Made by a program: the position numbers and the translations under genes. Source: Pleurocapsa minor GSE-CHR-MK 17-07R (GTDB lineage Bacteria; Chloroflexota; Anaerolineae; Aggregatilineales; Phototrophicaceae). From it: a stretch of 64,000 nucleotides of DNA. The notes under the pieces were generated by a model. It searched no databases. It saw only the letters and a list, made by a program, of their open reading frames with translations, and was not told where the DNA came from. Shown here piece by piece: positions 25,830 through 34,585 of the stretch. The stretch lies in assembly GCA_019359125.1 (NCBI GenBank), contig JAHHHY010000014.1, positions 98,210 through 162,209 of the forward strand, in the 5' to 3' direction. The stretch's first letter is position 1, and the number at the start of each line of letters is the position of its first letter.

Positions 25830-26885
25830 TCAGCCATAGGTCGCCTGGATCACCTTGCGGATGTTGTCCAGCCCGCTGGCGAAGGTGACATAATGGGGCA
25901 GCTTGAAATGGATGCAGAAGCCAGAAGACTCGACCGGCTCTGTGTGATACATCACAAACTCTTCCTCGTGCGCGGGATGTTTCGCGCCGTCGCCATCCTG
26001 CGAGGCCATGTCCAGGTCCAGCGTGGAGGCAGCAATCAGCTTGACCTCATTCCAGCCCAGCGTCGCGGCAAAGCCAATCGCATAGCCCTTTTCATCGCCA
26101 CCGGGGCTGACCACCTCGCACTGGCTGACACGCACGCGCCCGGCGCTGAATTTTTCGCCGGTCACCGGATGTGTCAGCGTCACTTCGGCATGGCCGAGGC
26201 GCAGCTCATTCACGGTTGGGTGGATCAGGCCATATCCGCGCATGATGCTGTAACCCAGCGAGAGCACGCCCCCTGTATCAGCGCGTGCCATCGCCTGCAG
26301 GCGGTGCGGGCGCGGCGCGGGAAACAGCACGTTCTCGGTCGTGACGTCGGGGATATCGGCGGCCTGCGTGGCATCTGCTTTGGCCTCGGCCAGCAGCCCT
26401 TGTTCGCGCAGCCAGCCAGCCACAGGCGGATAGGCCGGCGGTGCGGGCTGTTCAGCCGGCTGAAATGCTTCCTGAGGCTCACGCGTGCCGTCCAGCACAT
26501 CCAGCTTCAGCAGGCGGTGGCTGTAGTCCAGGGAAGGGCCCAGCACCTGCCCACCGGGAATATCCTTGAAGGCGGCCGAGATGCGCCGCACCGTCAGCAC
26601 TTCTCCCGGCTCAATCGGCTGGGCATAGGCCAGGCGCGGCTGGGTTGCGCGGTAGGCACGCAGCAGCAGCACGGCTTCGTACAGGTCACCGCCCGTCTGG
26701 GCAATCGCCAGTGCTGCCAACTCTGGAGAATACAGCGAACCCTCGCCCATCACCCGATCAACCAGATAGGGCATTGATTTCTCGATCATGCGCACCGTAT
26801 CTATGGTCAGCTCGCCATTGAGCAGATGATACAGGTGCTCGGACTGCTGAATGGCTTCCTCGCCACCTTTGGCTGCTATATACAT
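25830..26885 (-). CDS. phnI: PhnI, C-P lyase core subunit (nucleosidase/phosphonate transfer)
   Basis: 351 residues, usual length. In the known pathway PhnI, with PhnG, PhnH and PhnL, replaces the adenine of ATP with the phosphonate. Family motifs are MYIAAKGGEEAIQQSEHL at the start, MGEGSLYSPELAALAIAQTG, DLYEAVLLLRAYRATQPRL, DIPGGQVLGPSLDYSHRLL, LSLGYSIMRGYGLIHPTVNE and CIHFKLPHYVTFASGLD. It precedes phnJ by 10 bp and follows phnH by 9 bp. Confidence 0.95.
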   Translation of the reverse strand: MYIAAKGGEEAIQQSEHLYHLLNGELTIDTVRMIEKSMPYLVDRVMGEGSLYSPELAALAIAQTGGDLYEAVLLLRAYRATQPRLAYAQPIEPGEVLTVRRISAAFKDIPGGQVLGPSLDYSHRLLKLDVLDGTREPQEAFQPAEQPAPPAYPPVAGWLREQGLLAEAKADATQAADIPDVTTENVLFPAPRPHRLQAMARADTGGVLSLGYSIMRGYGLIHPTVNELRLGHAEVTLTHPVTGEKFSAGRVRVSQCEVVSPGGDEKGYAIGFAATLGWNEVKLIAASTLDLDMASQDGDGAKHPAHEEEFVMYHTEPVESSGFCIHFKLPHYVTFASGLDNIRKVIQATYG

Positions 26886-26894
26886 CGTGCTCTC

Positions 26895-27452
26895 CTAGCC
26901 CGCTGCCGGTTCGACGCGGGTGCTGCGCGGCAGGCCAATGACCTGCTGGCCATCCACCAGAAACACATCCCAGCCCAGCGGATACGAAACTGCCTTCTCG
27001 CGCTGTCGCCAGAAGACATCCGGCAGGCCGGACAGCCGCACCGTGATTTCATTGTCGATACCAGGACCGGTCCAGCGCGATGCCTGCGAACCGCCAAACT
27101 GACAGCCGATGAACAACGTCGCGCTGGTATCCGGCAGCAGCAGCGTCCCGGTCTTTGCCAGCGCCAGGCTGGCCGCATGCTCGTCGGTCAGGACAGGGAA
27201 AAAGGCATAGTCCGCGCTGGCCAGATCCGCACGCCGTGCGCCGGTCTGTGCCAGCAGCCCGTCAAGCGCCATATCGGCCGTGAAACAGGTCGTTTCCAGG
27301 TCGAGAAGCGCCTCAGCCATCAGCAGGAAGGCATCGTCAGCCTGCGCTGCCGGAAGGTTCTGCGGGCGCCCAGGAAAGCTGAGCGCATGCATGAGTACCA
27401 GAAAGCTTTCGCGGACACGCGCCTCAGTCTCGGTATACAACGGGTGAGTCAT
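26895..27452 (-). CDS. phnH: PhnH, C-P lyase core subunit
   Basis: 185 residues from the ATG at 27452 (GGAAAA about 7 nt upstream); an upstream frame to 27542 adds a non-family leader. PhnH is a PLP-transferase-like fold without PLP that forms part of the PhnGHIJ core. Motifs are ESFLVLMHALSFPGRPQNLP, FLLMAEALLDLETTCF, LPDTSATLFIGCQ, GPGIDNEITVRLSGLP and FWRQREKAVSYPLGWDVFLV. The spacing to phnG upstream is 98 bp and contains the longer alternative reading. Confidence 0.94.
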   Translation of the reverse strand: MTHPLYTETEARVRESFLVLMHALSFPGRPQNLPAAQADDAFLLMAEALLDLETTCFTADMALDGLLAQTGARRADLASADYAFFPVLTDEHAASLALAKTGTLLLPDTSATLFIGCQFGGSQASRWTGPGIDNEITVRLSGLPDVFWRQREKAVSYPLGWDVFLVDGQQVIGLPRSTRVEPAAG

Positions 27453-27550
27453 GATGATTTTTCCATGCGTAACGAACTGCGCTCTTTCGCTAAGTTTCTT
27501 TGATCGAGGCAAATATAAAGGTGTCACTAAGTAGTGCGGCATCGGGTAGG

Positions 27551-27970
27551 TCAGAATGTCTCAAGCTCCACACGGGTCGCTTCTACCTGGCGCAGTAGCA
27601 GCTCGTCAGCAGCCCGCTGGGCGGCGGCCTGCGCATCGATAAAGGTGGTGATGCGCTCAGTCGCGATGCCCGCCTGGACAGCCGCGTCGATCAGCGCGAT
27701 GGCCAGTGACTGTTCCAGGTCGCGCCCCAGGCAGACGGCATAGCCTTCCGCACCCTGGCCAATGCGCACGCGGGATTCGCTGACCAGCACTTCGCCCAGA
27801 TGAAAGCGGGTGCCGTAGGCGCTGTCGGTATAGGGCAGCATGACCAGCCCGGTGCGGTTGACAAGCACCTGCACATCACCCAGTTCGGGGATCAGCGCGT
27901 CAGCAAACAGCTTGACGGCATCGGCGGGCGCGTGCGTCAGGGTGGTCAGCAATTGAGACTGCGACATCAT
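27551..27970 (-). CDS. phnG: PhnG, C-P lyase core subunit
   Basis: 139 residues from ATG 27970 (or the adjacent 27967). Core subunit of the PhnGHIJ complex. Family motifs are HLGEVLVSESRVRIGQGAEG, YAVCLGRDLEQSLAIALIDA and RVELETF at the C-terminus. It is the first lyase gene after the transporter genes, separated from phnD by 86 bp that contain a G/C hairpin. An AGGCAG upstream may serve as ribosome site. Confidence 0.93.
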   Translation of the reverse strand: MMSQSQLLTTLTHAPADAVKLFADALIPELGDVQVLVNRTGLVMLPYTDSAYGTRFHLGEVLVSESRVRIGQGAEGYAVCLGRDLEQSLAIALIDAAVQAGIATERITTFIDAQAAAQRAADELLLRQVEATRVELETF

Positions 27971-28003
27971 AAAAATCTGCCTGTGTGATGAGATAAACAA
28001 GCA

Positions 28004-28028
28004 CGGGGGCAGGTCATGCCCACCCCCG
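28004..28028 (-). terminator. Attenuator-like hairpin between phnD and phnG
   Basis: CGGGGG pairs with CCCCCG around an inner GGTCATG-type loop in the 86-bp gap between the binding-protein gene and phnG. There is no strong T-run on the minus strand. It probably stabilises the upstream transporter transcript or attenuates read-through into the lyase genes. Confidence 0.5.
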
Positions 28029-28056
28029 CGTAAAGCCAGTGTCCGGAACGCGTGGA

Positions 28057-29100
28057 CTAACGAGCGCTCAGGTCGATGTTCAGGTTCGCTGCAATATCGC
28101 GCAGCGAGTCATACAGCGCGTCGATGCTTTCAGCGCCAGACGCTTCTGTCGGGTCGACATAATAGCGCTCCAGCTCGTTCACCAGGTCCTGGTTCTCAGC
28201 GACACCGAGGATGGCGGCACGCACTGCATCTTTGAATGATTCAGGCAGGTCGGCATTGATGGCAAACGGGGTTTCCGGGATCAGCGGCGACTGATGGAAC
28301 ACCACCAGGCTGCCTTCGGGGCAGGCTTCATAGATGGCGTCGATTTCCTCACGGGTCATCGGGCCATTGTACGGCCATTCTTCCACGGTCGCCGGGCCGT
28401 CGATGCCCAGGTCGGTGTAACCGCACAGCTCGATACCCGCTTCTTCCACCTGCACAGCCAGGTTCGCGGCGAACGTCGCGCCGGCTTCAACAGTGTCATT
28501 CCACACCGAGAGCACCGAGGTCGGGTGGTTACCGGCAAAGTTCACCGAAGCAAAGTCTTCGATCTGGGCAGGATCTTCGAAGCCCTGGGAAATCATGATG
28601 TCGTTAGCGGGCACCAGGTAGCCGCTGGTCGAGGCGGGGTCGGTGAACGAGAAGCTGCGGCCTTCCAGATCGGCGATGGTCTGGATGCCGGAACCCTTCT
28701 TGGTGAACAGCAGGCTGTAGTAGCCAGGCAGCACCTGCGTATCGACATTGACCGAATAATTGGCCACCGCGAGCGCTTCGGCGTTGGCCACATCGGCGGC
28801 CAGCACATACGAGAACGGACCGACTTCGATTGCGTCGGCGCGGTTGGCAGCCATCGCTTCAATCACAGCGTTGTAGCTGGTGCCGGTGATGAGCACGGTG
28901 CGCACACCCAGCGTTTCTTCCAGGTACACGCGCAGGGGTTCCACGGCAGCCAGAGCTTCTTCAATGTTGTCACCGGGATACACACCGATGATGAAGGTTT
29001 CCGGCCAGCCCGTGCGATCGACATCCTGGGCCGCCACCAGCGAGAAACTAAATGCGACCGTGACCAGCATTGCGAGAACGATGAACGCGAACTTCTTCAT
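28057..29100 (-). CDS. phnD: PhnD, phosphonate-binding protein
   Basis: Exported solute-binding protein of 347 residues. Signal peptide ends LVAA, mature start QDVDRTG; there is no lipobox Cys. PhnD-family motifs are ETLGVRTVLITGTSYNAVIE, ANRADAIEVGPFSYVLA, GYYSLLFTKKGSGIQTIADL, FTDPASTSGYLVPANDI and VVFHQSPLIPETPFAI. It binds phosphonates for the PhnC/PhnE transporter. A 30-residue insert (about 225-255) between the lobes, containing two Cys, is longer than in E. coli. The next gene upstream, phnE, ends 53 bp earlier. Confidence 0.94.
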   Translation of the reverse strand: MKKFAFIVLAMLVTVAFSFSLVAAQDVDRTGWPETFIIGVYPGDNIEEALAAVEPLRVYLEETLGVRTVLITGTSYNAVIEAMAANRADAIEVGPFSYVLAADVANAEALAVANYSVNVDTQVLPGYYSLLFTKKGSGIQTIADLEGRSFSFTDPASTSGYLVPANDIMISQGFEDPAQIEDFASVNFAGNHPTSVLSVWNDTVEAGATFAANLAVQVEEAGIELCGYTDLGIDGPATVEEWPYNGPMTREEIDAIYEACPEGSLVVFHQSPLIPETPFAINADLPESFKDAVRAAILGVAENQDLVNELERYYVDPTEASGAESIDALYDSLRDIAANLNIDLSAR

Positions 29101-29153
29101 ATTGTGCTGCTCTCCTCTTTGTCCCCAACCTTGATAAAACGGCGCGCATGCCC

Positions 29154-30110
29154 CTAAATCAGGCGGCCGCGCAGCCAGCTGCTGAAACGATCGATGATCG
29201 TGACGGCCACAACCAGGGCAATTGCTGTACCCAGCACTTTGGCATAGTCGCTGGTGCCCGTGTACTTGAAAAGCAGGAAACCGACGCCACCCGCGCCCAC
29301 ATAGCCGAGGATCGTGGCATGGCGCACGTTGGCCTCGAAGTAGACGATGGAATAGGTGATGAAGAGCGGTAGTGCCTGCGGGATGATGGCATAAATGAAG
29401 GTGTGCATGGGATTGGCGCCGGTGGCCCGCACCGCGTTAACCTGCTCCGGATTGATCTGCTCAATCGCCTCAGCGAAGATGCGCGTCAGCGAGCCGATGG
29501 AGCCAAATACCAGCGCCAGCACGCCCGTGAACGGGCCCAGTCCCACAGCCGCCACAAACAGCAGCGCCCACACTAGCTCCGGGATCGAGCGCATAAAGTT
29601 CAGGAACAGGCGCGTTACGGTGTAGATGACGGGATGTGGCGCGGTATTTTTCGCGGCCAGAATGGACAGGAACAGCGCGATGAACACAGCACCCAGCGTT
29701 CCGATCAGTGCCATCTGGATCGTCTCGAAGATAGAGCTGACAATGGGCAGCCAGCCGATTTCCCAGGTGGAGCCAAACACATTGACTTCGCTGCGCGTGA
29801 TCGTGAAGTCAGCGATTTGCAGCCCGAGGAAGTTAATATCGACGGCCTGCTCACGCACGACCTCAAATTCGGGCGGCAGCATCCGGCCGATCAGGTTACC
29901 CATTGCGATGAATGGGTCAAATATGCTGGTAACACGGTTGGACGGGCCCGGTCCGACGCCGCTCAGGCTCCACAGCAGGATAGCACCAGCAATCGCCAGG
30001 ATGATCAGGCTGCGGGCAGTCAGGCGCGGCAGCGGGCGCAGCAGATCGGCACGCACGCTGTCAGGCGTGGGGAACGAACTCACCTGATGTGACTTCTCGA
30101 TACGTTCCAT
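29154..30110 (-). CDS. phnE: PhnE, phosphonate ABC transporter permease
   Basis: Permease of 318 residues with six hydrophobic segments. It has the permease signature IEQINPEQVNAVRATGANPM, followed by AIIPQALPLFITYSIVYFE, and the PhnE motif LRSIPELVWALLFV in the form MRSIPELVWA. An extended N-terminal part (first ~35 residues polar, then a membrane helix) and a long loop are typical. It starts 13 bp after phnC and forms the membrane channel with PhnC and PhnD. A single permease gene implies a homodimer. Confidence 0.95.
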   Translation of the reverse strand: MERIEKSHQVSSFPTPDSVRADLLRPLPRLTARSLIILAIAGAILLWSLSGVGPGPSNRVTSIFDPFIAMGNLIGRMLPPEFEVVREQAVDINFLGLQIADFTITRSEVNVFGSTWEIGWLPIVSSIFETIQMALIGTLGAVFIALFLSILAAKNTAPHPVIYTVTRLFLNFMRSIPELVWALLFVAAVGLGPFTGVLALVFGSIGSLTRIFAEAIEQINPEQVNAVRATGANPMHTFIYAIIPQALPLFITYSIVYFEANVRHATILGYVGAGGVGFLLFKYTGTSDYAKVLGTAIALVVAVTIIDRFSSWLRGRLI

Positions 30111-30123
30111 GTTCAGGCCTTCC

Positions 30124-30915
30124 TCAGGCTACAGCGTGGGCGGGCGTGAGATTGATGTCGGGCGAACCCTGCTTGTCAAAGCGGTAGATACGGTCCAGCA
30201 CCGGACCCGTCAGGCCATCGGGTGCGCCATCGTACTCGACTTCGCCCTGAGCGATACCGATGATGCGGTCACAGAATTGCACGGCAAATTCAACCTGATG
30301 AATGTTAATCAGCGTGAGCACGCCGACTTCACGCGCCACACGGGCCAGGTCGCCCAGCACCTGCATCGACAGCTCAGGATCGAGGCTGGCGACTGGCTCG
30401 TCGGCCAGCAGGATTTTGGGCTCCTGCGCGATGGCGCGGGCGATGGACACGCGCTGTTTTTCGCCGCCCGACAGCTTGTCGGCGCGGTTACTGGCACGGT
30501 GCATCATGTTCACGCGGGAGAGGCTTTTCAGCGCGATCTCGCGGTGCTCGGCGTTGAAATAGCCGAAGAAGCTGGCAAAGGGGTTGTTGTGGCCCAGCCG
30601 ACCGGTGAGTACATTGGTCATCACGGGCAGGCGCTCGACCAGATTGAATTCCTGCCACACAAAGCCTATAGAGCTGCGGGCCTGGCGCAGAGCACGTTCA
30701 TTCATAGCGGAGATTTCGTCGCCATCCAGCACAATGCGACCGCGGGTAGCAGGCTGCATGCCGTTGATGCAGCGCAGCAGGGTCGATTTGCCGGCGCCGC
30801 TGCGGCCGATGATGGCCACAATCTCGCCAGCTTTAGCCTGCAGGCTGATATGTTTCAGGGCCACATGGCCGTTGGGGTATACCACCTGAAGGTCGGAAAT
30901 GTCGAGCAGTGCCAT
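30124..30915 (-). CDS. phnC: PhnC, phosphonate ABC transporter ATPase
   Basis: ABC ATPase of 263 residues. Walker A is GRSGAGKST, Q-loop GFVWQEFNLVERL, signature LSGGEKQRVSIARA, Walker B ILLADEPVASLDP and switch region NIHQVEFAVQF. The start DISDLQVVYPNGHVALKHIS and the long loop between Q-loop and signature (LGHNNPFASFFGYFNAEHRE) are PhnC features. First gene of the operon, preceded by a roughly 210-bp leader with a possible promoter. No PhnF-type regulator, phnN, phnO or phnP is present nearby. Confidence 0.95.
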   Translation of the reverse strand: MALLDISDLQVVYPNGHVALKHISLQAKAGEIVAIIGRSGAGKSTLLRCINGMQPATRGRIVLDGDEISAMNERALRQARSSIGFVWQEFNLVERLPVMTNVLTGRLGHNNPFASFFGYFNAEHREIALKSLSRVNMMHRASNRADKLSGGEKQRVSIARAIAQEPKILLADEPVASLDPELSMQVLGDLARVAREVGVLTLINIHQVEFAVQFCDRIIGIAQGEVEYDGAPDGLTGPVLDRIYRFDKQGSPDINLTPAHAVA

Positions 30916-31011
30916 CGGGCGGTCCAGTTCATCTGAGCGAACAACTGGTGTGAGAGTACTTCGCCGCCATTAAACAATGACTCGCTGCAATTTAAGGCAG
31001 TATTATTCGTT

Positions 31012-31041
31012 CATAAAATACCCTTCATTGTGAGCTGTTAA
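31012..31041 (-). promoter_or_regulatory. Possible phn operon promoter
   Basis: On the minus strand TTAACA (31036-31041) and TTTTAT (31012-31017) are 18 bp apart, about 97 bp before the phnC start, in the only AT-rich part of the gap. No convincing Pho box was recognised. The match is modest. Confidence 0.35.
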
Positions 31042-31127
31042 GTTTTCACGAAAGGCGCGGCCGGCACACACGCAGGCGTTCGGGCTGGCTTGTAAAGCTC
31101 GGTGGGAGGCCTGACGGGTGACATCAG

Positions 31128-31163
31128 AAAAAAAGCGCGCCGCATCTGTGCAGATGGGCGCGC
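31128..31163 (-). terminator. Rho-independent terminator between pdxS and phn operon
   Basis: Stem GCGCGCC (31135-31141) with GGCGCGC (31157-31163), an inner CATCTG/CAGATG stem and a T7 run on the minus strand. It is about 90 bp upstream of the possible phn promoter and insulates the operon from pdxS transcription. Confidence 0.85.
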
Positions 31164-31280
31164 CTGATAGTGCCGATGATACAGGTGGTCAGCGCGGGAA
31201 TGTAGCCACGATGCCCGGTCTCACGAAAGCTTGGACCATGCGTTAAAGACGGTTCTGGGTGTTATGCACCGGAAATACAA

Positions 31281-31311
31281 AGCGGGTGATCCGGCTCAGG
31301 CATCACCCGCT
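31281..31311 (-). terminator. Terminator hairpin just after pdxS
   Basis: A perfect 10-bp stem, AGCGGGTGAT (31281-31290) and ATCACCCGCT (31302-31311), followed on the minus strand by TTTGTATTT, starts 27 bp after the pdxS stop. With the hairpin at 31.13-31.16 kb it makes a double terminator. Confidence 0.75.
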
Positions 31312-31337
31312 GCATGTTCAGTTATGAAACTGGCAGA

Positions 31338-32261
31338 CTACCAGCCGCGCTTGGCGATCTTGTCCGCTTCGGCCAGGCTGCTGACATTGATGCCCACCAT
31401 CGCTTCACCCAGGTTGCGGCTGACGCGCACCAGCACGTCGGCGTCCTTGAAGTGGGTGGTGGCTTCCACGATAGCGCGGGCGCGCTTGGCCGGGTCGCCA
31501 CTCTTGAAGATGCCGGAGCCGACGAACACGCCGTCCATGCCCAGCTCCATCATCAGTGCGGCGTCGGCCGGGGTGGCCACGCCACCAGCGGCAAAGTTGA
31601 CCACGGGCAGGCGGCCCAGGCGGGCGGTCTCCACCACCAGGTCATAGGGCGCCTGAATATTCTTGGCGAACGTGAACAGCTCGTCCTCGTCCATGTTCTG
31701 GATGCGGCGGATTTCGCTCATCATCATGCGGGCATGGCGCACGGCCTCGACCACGTCGCCGGTGCCGGCCTCGCCCTTGGTGCGGATCATGGCCGCGCCT
31801 TCGTTCACGCGGCGCAGGGCTTCGCCCAGGTTGCGCGCACCGCACACGAACGGCACGGTGAACTTGTGCTTGTTGACATGGTTTTCTTCGTCGGCGGGGG
31901 TGAGCACTTCGCTCTCATCGATATAGTCGATGCCCAGCGACTGCAAAATGCGCGCTTCGACGAAATGGCCGATGCGGCATTTGGCCATGACCGGGATGCT
32001 GACCGCTTCCTTGATGCCTTCGATCATGTCCGGGTCGCTCATGCGGGCCACGCCGCCGTGTGCGCGGATGTCGGCCGGGATGCGCTCCAGGGCCATGACC
32101 GCGCTGGCGCCCGCGTCTTCCGCGATTTTCGCCTGCTCAGGGGTGACGACGTCCATAATGACGCCGCCCTTCAGCATTTGCGCCAGGCCCGCCTTCACGC
32201 GCCAGGTGCCGGTTTCAGCGCCTGTGCCATTGCCGTTCTGGTGTCCGTTCGTCGAAGTCAT
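31338..32261 (-). CDS. pdxS: PdxS, pyridoxal 5'-phosphate synthase lyase subunit
   Basis: Makes PLP from ribose 5-phosphate, glyceraldehyde 3-phosphate and ammonia supplied by PdxT. 307 residues from ATG 32261 (AGAGG 8 nt upstream); a GTG seven codons earlier is less well placed. The first ~20 residues are a Gly/Asn/Thr-rich tail. The barrel follows: [30 protein letters not shown], the active-site Lys in [14 protein letters not shown], the second Lys in [11 protein letters not shown], and [19 protein letters not shown]. No pdxT gene is adjacent. Its last 65 bp are repeated as a remnant at 21.3 kb. Confidence 0.97.
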   Translation of the reverse strand: MTSTNGHQNGNGTGAETGTWRVKAGLAQMLKGGVIMDVVTPEQAKIAEDAGASAVMALERIPADIRAHGGVARMSDPDMIEGIKEAVSIPVMAKCRIGHFVEARILQSLGIDYIDESEVLTPADEENHVNKHKFTVPFVCGARNLGEALRRVNEGAAMIRTKGEAGTGDVVEAVRHARMMMSEIRRIQNMDEDELFTFAKNIQAPYDLVVETARLGRLPVVNFAAGGVATPADAALMMELGMDGVFVGSGIFKSGDPAKRARAIVEATTHFKDADVLVRVSRNLGEAMVGINVSSLAEADKIAKRGW

Positions 32262-32457
32262 CTGTGATTGCCTCTTTGTCACTAAGCGTAATGATCGTAA
32301 GGTTTGACCTTCAGGGTAGTTTTTTCACCCCCCAGATTGTATGTCCATTTATATCCAATGGACAGTTTGGTTCCGCGTTGAAATCACAGGTGCTACAGGC
32401 GGATGTTGCTCTTATAATGGACCGGACAGGTGACATTCTTCCCGCAAAGGCCAACGC

Positions 32458-33774
32458 ATGACCGCACACATTCCTACGCTGATTATCCTTGCCGGTGGAG
32501 CATCCTCGCGGATGTGGCCCATCCGTGAAAAATCACTGCTGCCGTTTGGCCTGCCGGATGGCTCGGCACCGCCGCTGCTGATCGGCAAGCTGGCCGAATA
32601 TCAGACGCTGGGCTTCCGGCGCGTCGTCATCGTCGGCAATCCGGAGAACGAAGCTGAAATTACGGAAGCGACCGCGTCGTTTGCGGGCATGGATGTGCGC
32701 GTGGTCGTGCAGCCTGTGCCCAGGGGCATGGGCGATGCGCTGCTGTGCGCCGCGCCTGCGCTGGGCGAGGCGGGTGGCCAGGCCGTTTATATCACGCAGG
32801 TGCACGATGTGGTGGATGCCGATCTGCACCGCCTGCTTATCAGCCGGCATCAGGCCAATCCGGCGGCCAGCCTGCTGACCGGCTACGAGATGGAAGAATA
32901 CTTTCCCGGTGGCTATCTGATCGTGGATGCCGACAACCGGATTTCCGGCATCATCGAGAAGCCCGGCGCGGGCAACCAGCCCAGCAACCTGGTCAACATC
33001 GTGGCGCACGTGCATGCCGATGCTGGCCGCCTGCTGGACGCCATTCGCGCCGAGTATGCCAGTGATGCGCCAGGCGATGATCATTACGAACGCGCGATGG
33101 ATGCGCTGATGAAGGCGGGCGCGCCCTATGTGGCCGTGCCCTATCGCGGTGGCTGGTCGGCGCTGAAGTATCCGTGGCATGTGCTGGATGTGATGAACGC
33201 CTATCTGGCGCAGATCAAAGGCCAGCACGTGGCCGAGAGCGCGTTTGTGGCCAAGACCGCGTCGCTGGTGGGGGATGTGGTCATCGCCGACGGGGCAAAG
33301 ATTTTCCCCGGCGCGGCAGTCGTCGGGCCGGCCTACGTGGGCAGGGGTGTCATCGTGGGCAATAACGCGCTGGTGCGCGGCAGCATGGTGATGGACCGCT
33401 GCGAAGTCGGCTATACGACCGAGGTGGCGCGCAGCTATGTGGGCGAACATGTCTCGATGCATGCCTGCCGCGTGCTCGATTCGGTCTTCATGCCGGGCGT
33501 AAATTTCTCGGCAGGCTGCACCACGGCCAACCTGCGCATCGACCGTGGGCTGGTGAAAAGCGATGTCAAAGGCAGCCGGCTCGTCACCGGTCGCGACAAG
33601 CTGGGTGCCGTGATCGGCCAGGATGCCTTTATCTCGGTGGACGCGATGACCATGCCCGGCGTGAAAATCGGCGCCAACGCGCAGGTGGGGCCGGGGACGC
33701 ATGTCGTTCAGGATATTCGCGATGGCCAGCGCGTCTATGTCAAACAGGAACTTGTCATCATCGACCCTTCGTAA
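32458..33774 (+). CDS. Sugar-phosphate nucleotidyltransferase with left-handed beta-helix domain
   Basis: 438 residues, two domains. The N-terminal nucleotidyltransferase fold (about 1-245) starts IILAGGASSRMWPIREKSLL, a GXGXRL-type signature in the form GGASSRMWP, followed by PRGMGDALLC and a QVHDVVDAD metal-site-like motif. The C-terminal half (about 255-438) is a left-handed beta-helix with hexapeptide repeats (FVAKTASLVGDVVIADGAKI, MPGVKIGANAQVGPGTHV), as in GlmU. The product sugar nucleotide is unknown. Ribosome site AAAGG is 7 nt upstream. It is followed 17 bp later by a PIG-L deacetylase gene and may form a nucleotide-sugar pathway with it. Confidence 0.85.
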   Translation: MTAHIPTLIILAGGASSRMWPIREKSLLPFGLPDGSAPPLLIGKLAEYQTLGFRRVVIVGNPENEAEITEATASFAGMDVRVVVQPVPRGMGDALLCAAPALGEAGGQAVYITQVHDVVDADLHRLLISRHQANPAASLLTGYEMEEYFPGGYLIVDADNRISGIIEKPGAGNQPSNLVNIVAHVHADAGRLLDAIRAEYASDAPGDDHYERAMDALMKAGAPYVAVPYRGGWSALKYPWHVLDVMNAYLAQIKGQHVAESAFVAKTASLVGDVVIADGAKIFPGAAVVGPAYVGRGVIVGNNALVRGSMVMDRCEVGYTTEVARSYVGEHVSMHACRVLDSVFMPGVNFSAGCTTANLRIDRGLVKSDVKGSRLVTGRDKLGAVIGQDAFISVDAMTMPGVKIGANAQVGPGTHVVQDIRDGQRVYVKQELVIIDPS

Positions 33775-33790
33775 AGGATAAAGCGTCACT

Positions 33791-34543
33791 ATGGCTATTC
33801 CATTGGAAGCCCCGATCACGGGGCCCTTCAAAATTCTCGTCATCGTCGCACACCCGGATGACATCGAATTCGGCGCGGGCGGCAGTGTCGCCGTGTGGAC
33901 CGATGCCGGCGCAGAAGTTGTCTACTGCATCGTGACCGATGGCTCGGCGGGCAGCAACGACCCGACCATGAAGCGCGAAGACCTGATCCTTCAGCGGCAG
34001 AACGAGCAGCGCGCGGCGGCCGCCCATGTCGGCGTGACCGACGTGCGTTTCCTCGGCTATCAGGATGGCGTCTTGCAGCCGACGATCGAGCTGCGCAAGC
34101 ATCTCACGAGGCTGATCCGCGAGATTCGCCCGGACCGCGTGGTCATCATGGACCCGACCAGCGTGCTGCTCCAGCGCGACGAATTTGCCTACATCAATCA
34201 CCCGGACCATCGCGCAGTGGGCGAGGCTTCGCTGTATGCGGTGTTCCCCAGCGCCGAAACGCGCCCGATTTTTCCGGAGCTGCTGGACGAAGGGCTGGAG
34301 CCGCATCACGTCTGGGAGCTGTATCTGACGATTTCAGCGCAGGATCAGATCGCCGTGGATATCAGCGGCGTATTCGAGCGCAAGATCAGGGCGCTGCTGG
34401 AACACAAGTCGCAGCTGGGGCCGGAAATTGAGGAGATGATCCGCCAGTGGGATGTCCGCGCCGGGGCAGAAGCGGGCGTGCCGATGGCCGAGACATTCCG
34501 CGTGATGCGTTTTGGCGAGCGCGTGATCGCGCCCCGCGTATAA
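33791..34543 (+). CDS. PIG-L/LmbE-family deacetylase
   Basis: Zinc-dependent N-acetyl-sugar deacetylase-like protein, 250 residues. The metal motif AHPDDIEFGAGG (His and Asp-Asp ligands) and the second motif YINHPDHRAVGEA are both intact. Family members deacetylate GlcNAc-linked compounds such as GlcNAc-PI, GlcNAc-malate or mycothiol precursors. Its position directly after the nucleotidyltransferase suggests a shared N-acetyl-sugar substrate, which is inference. No signal peptide, so cytoplasmic. Confidence 0.92.
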   Translation: MAIPLEAPITGPFKILVIVAHPDDIEFGAGGSVAVWTDAGAEVVYCIVTDGSAGSNDPTMKREDLILQRQNEQRAAAAHVGVTDVRFLGYQDGVLQPTIELRKHLTRLIREIRPDRVVIMDPTSVLLQRDEFAYINHPDHRAVGEASLYAVFPSAETRPIFPELLDEGLEPHHVWELYLTISAQDQIAVDISGVFERKIRALLEHKSQLGPEIEEMIRQWDVRAGAEAGVPMAETFRVMRFGERVIAPRV

Positions 34544-34585
34544 TGACAGGCATGTGTATGTGCTGATGTCATTGGAGTCTGTGCG

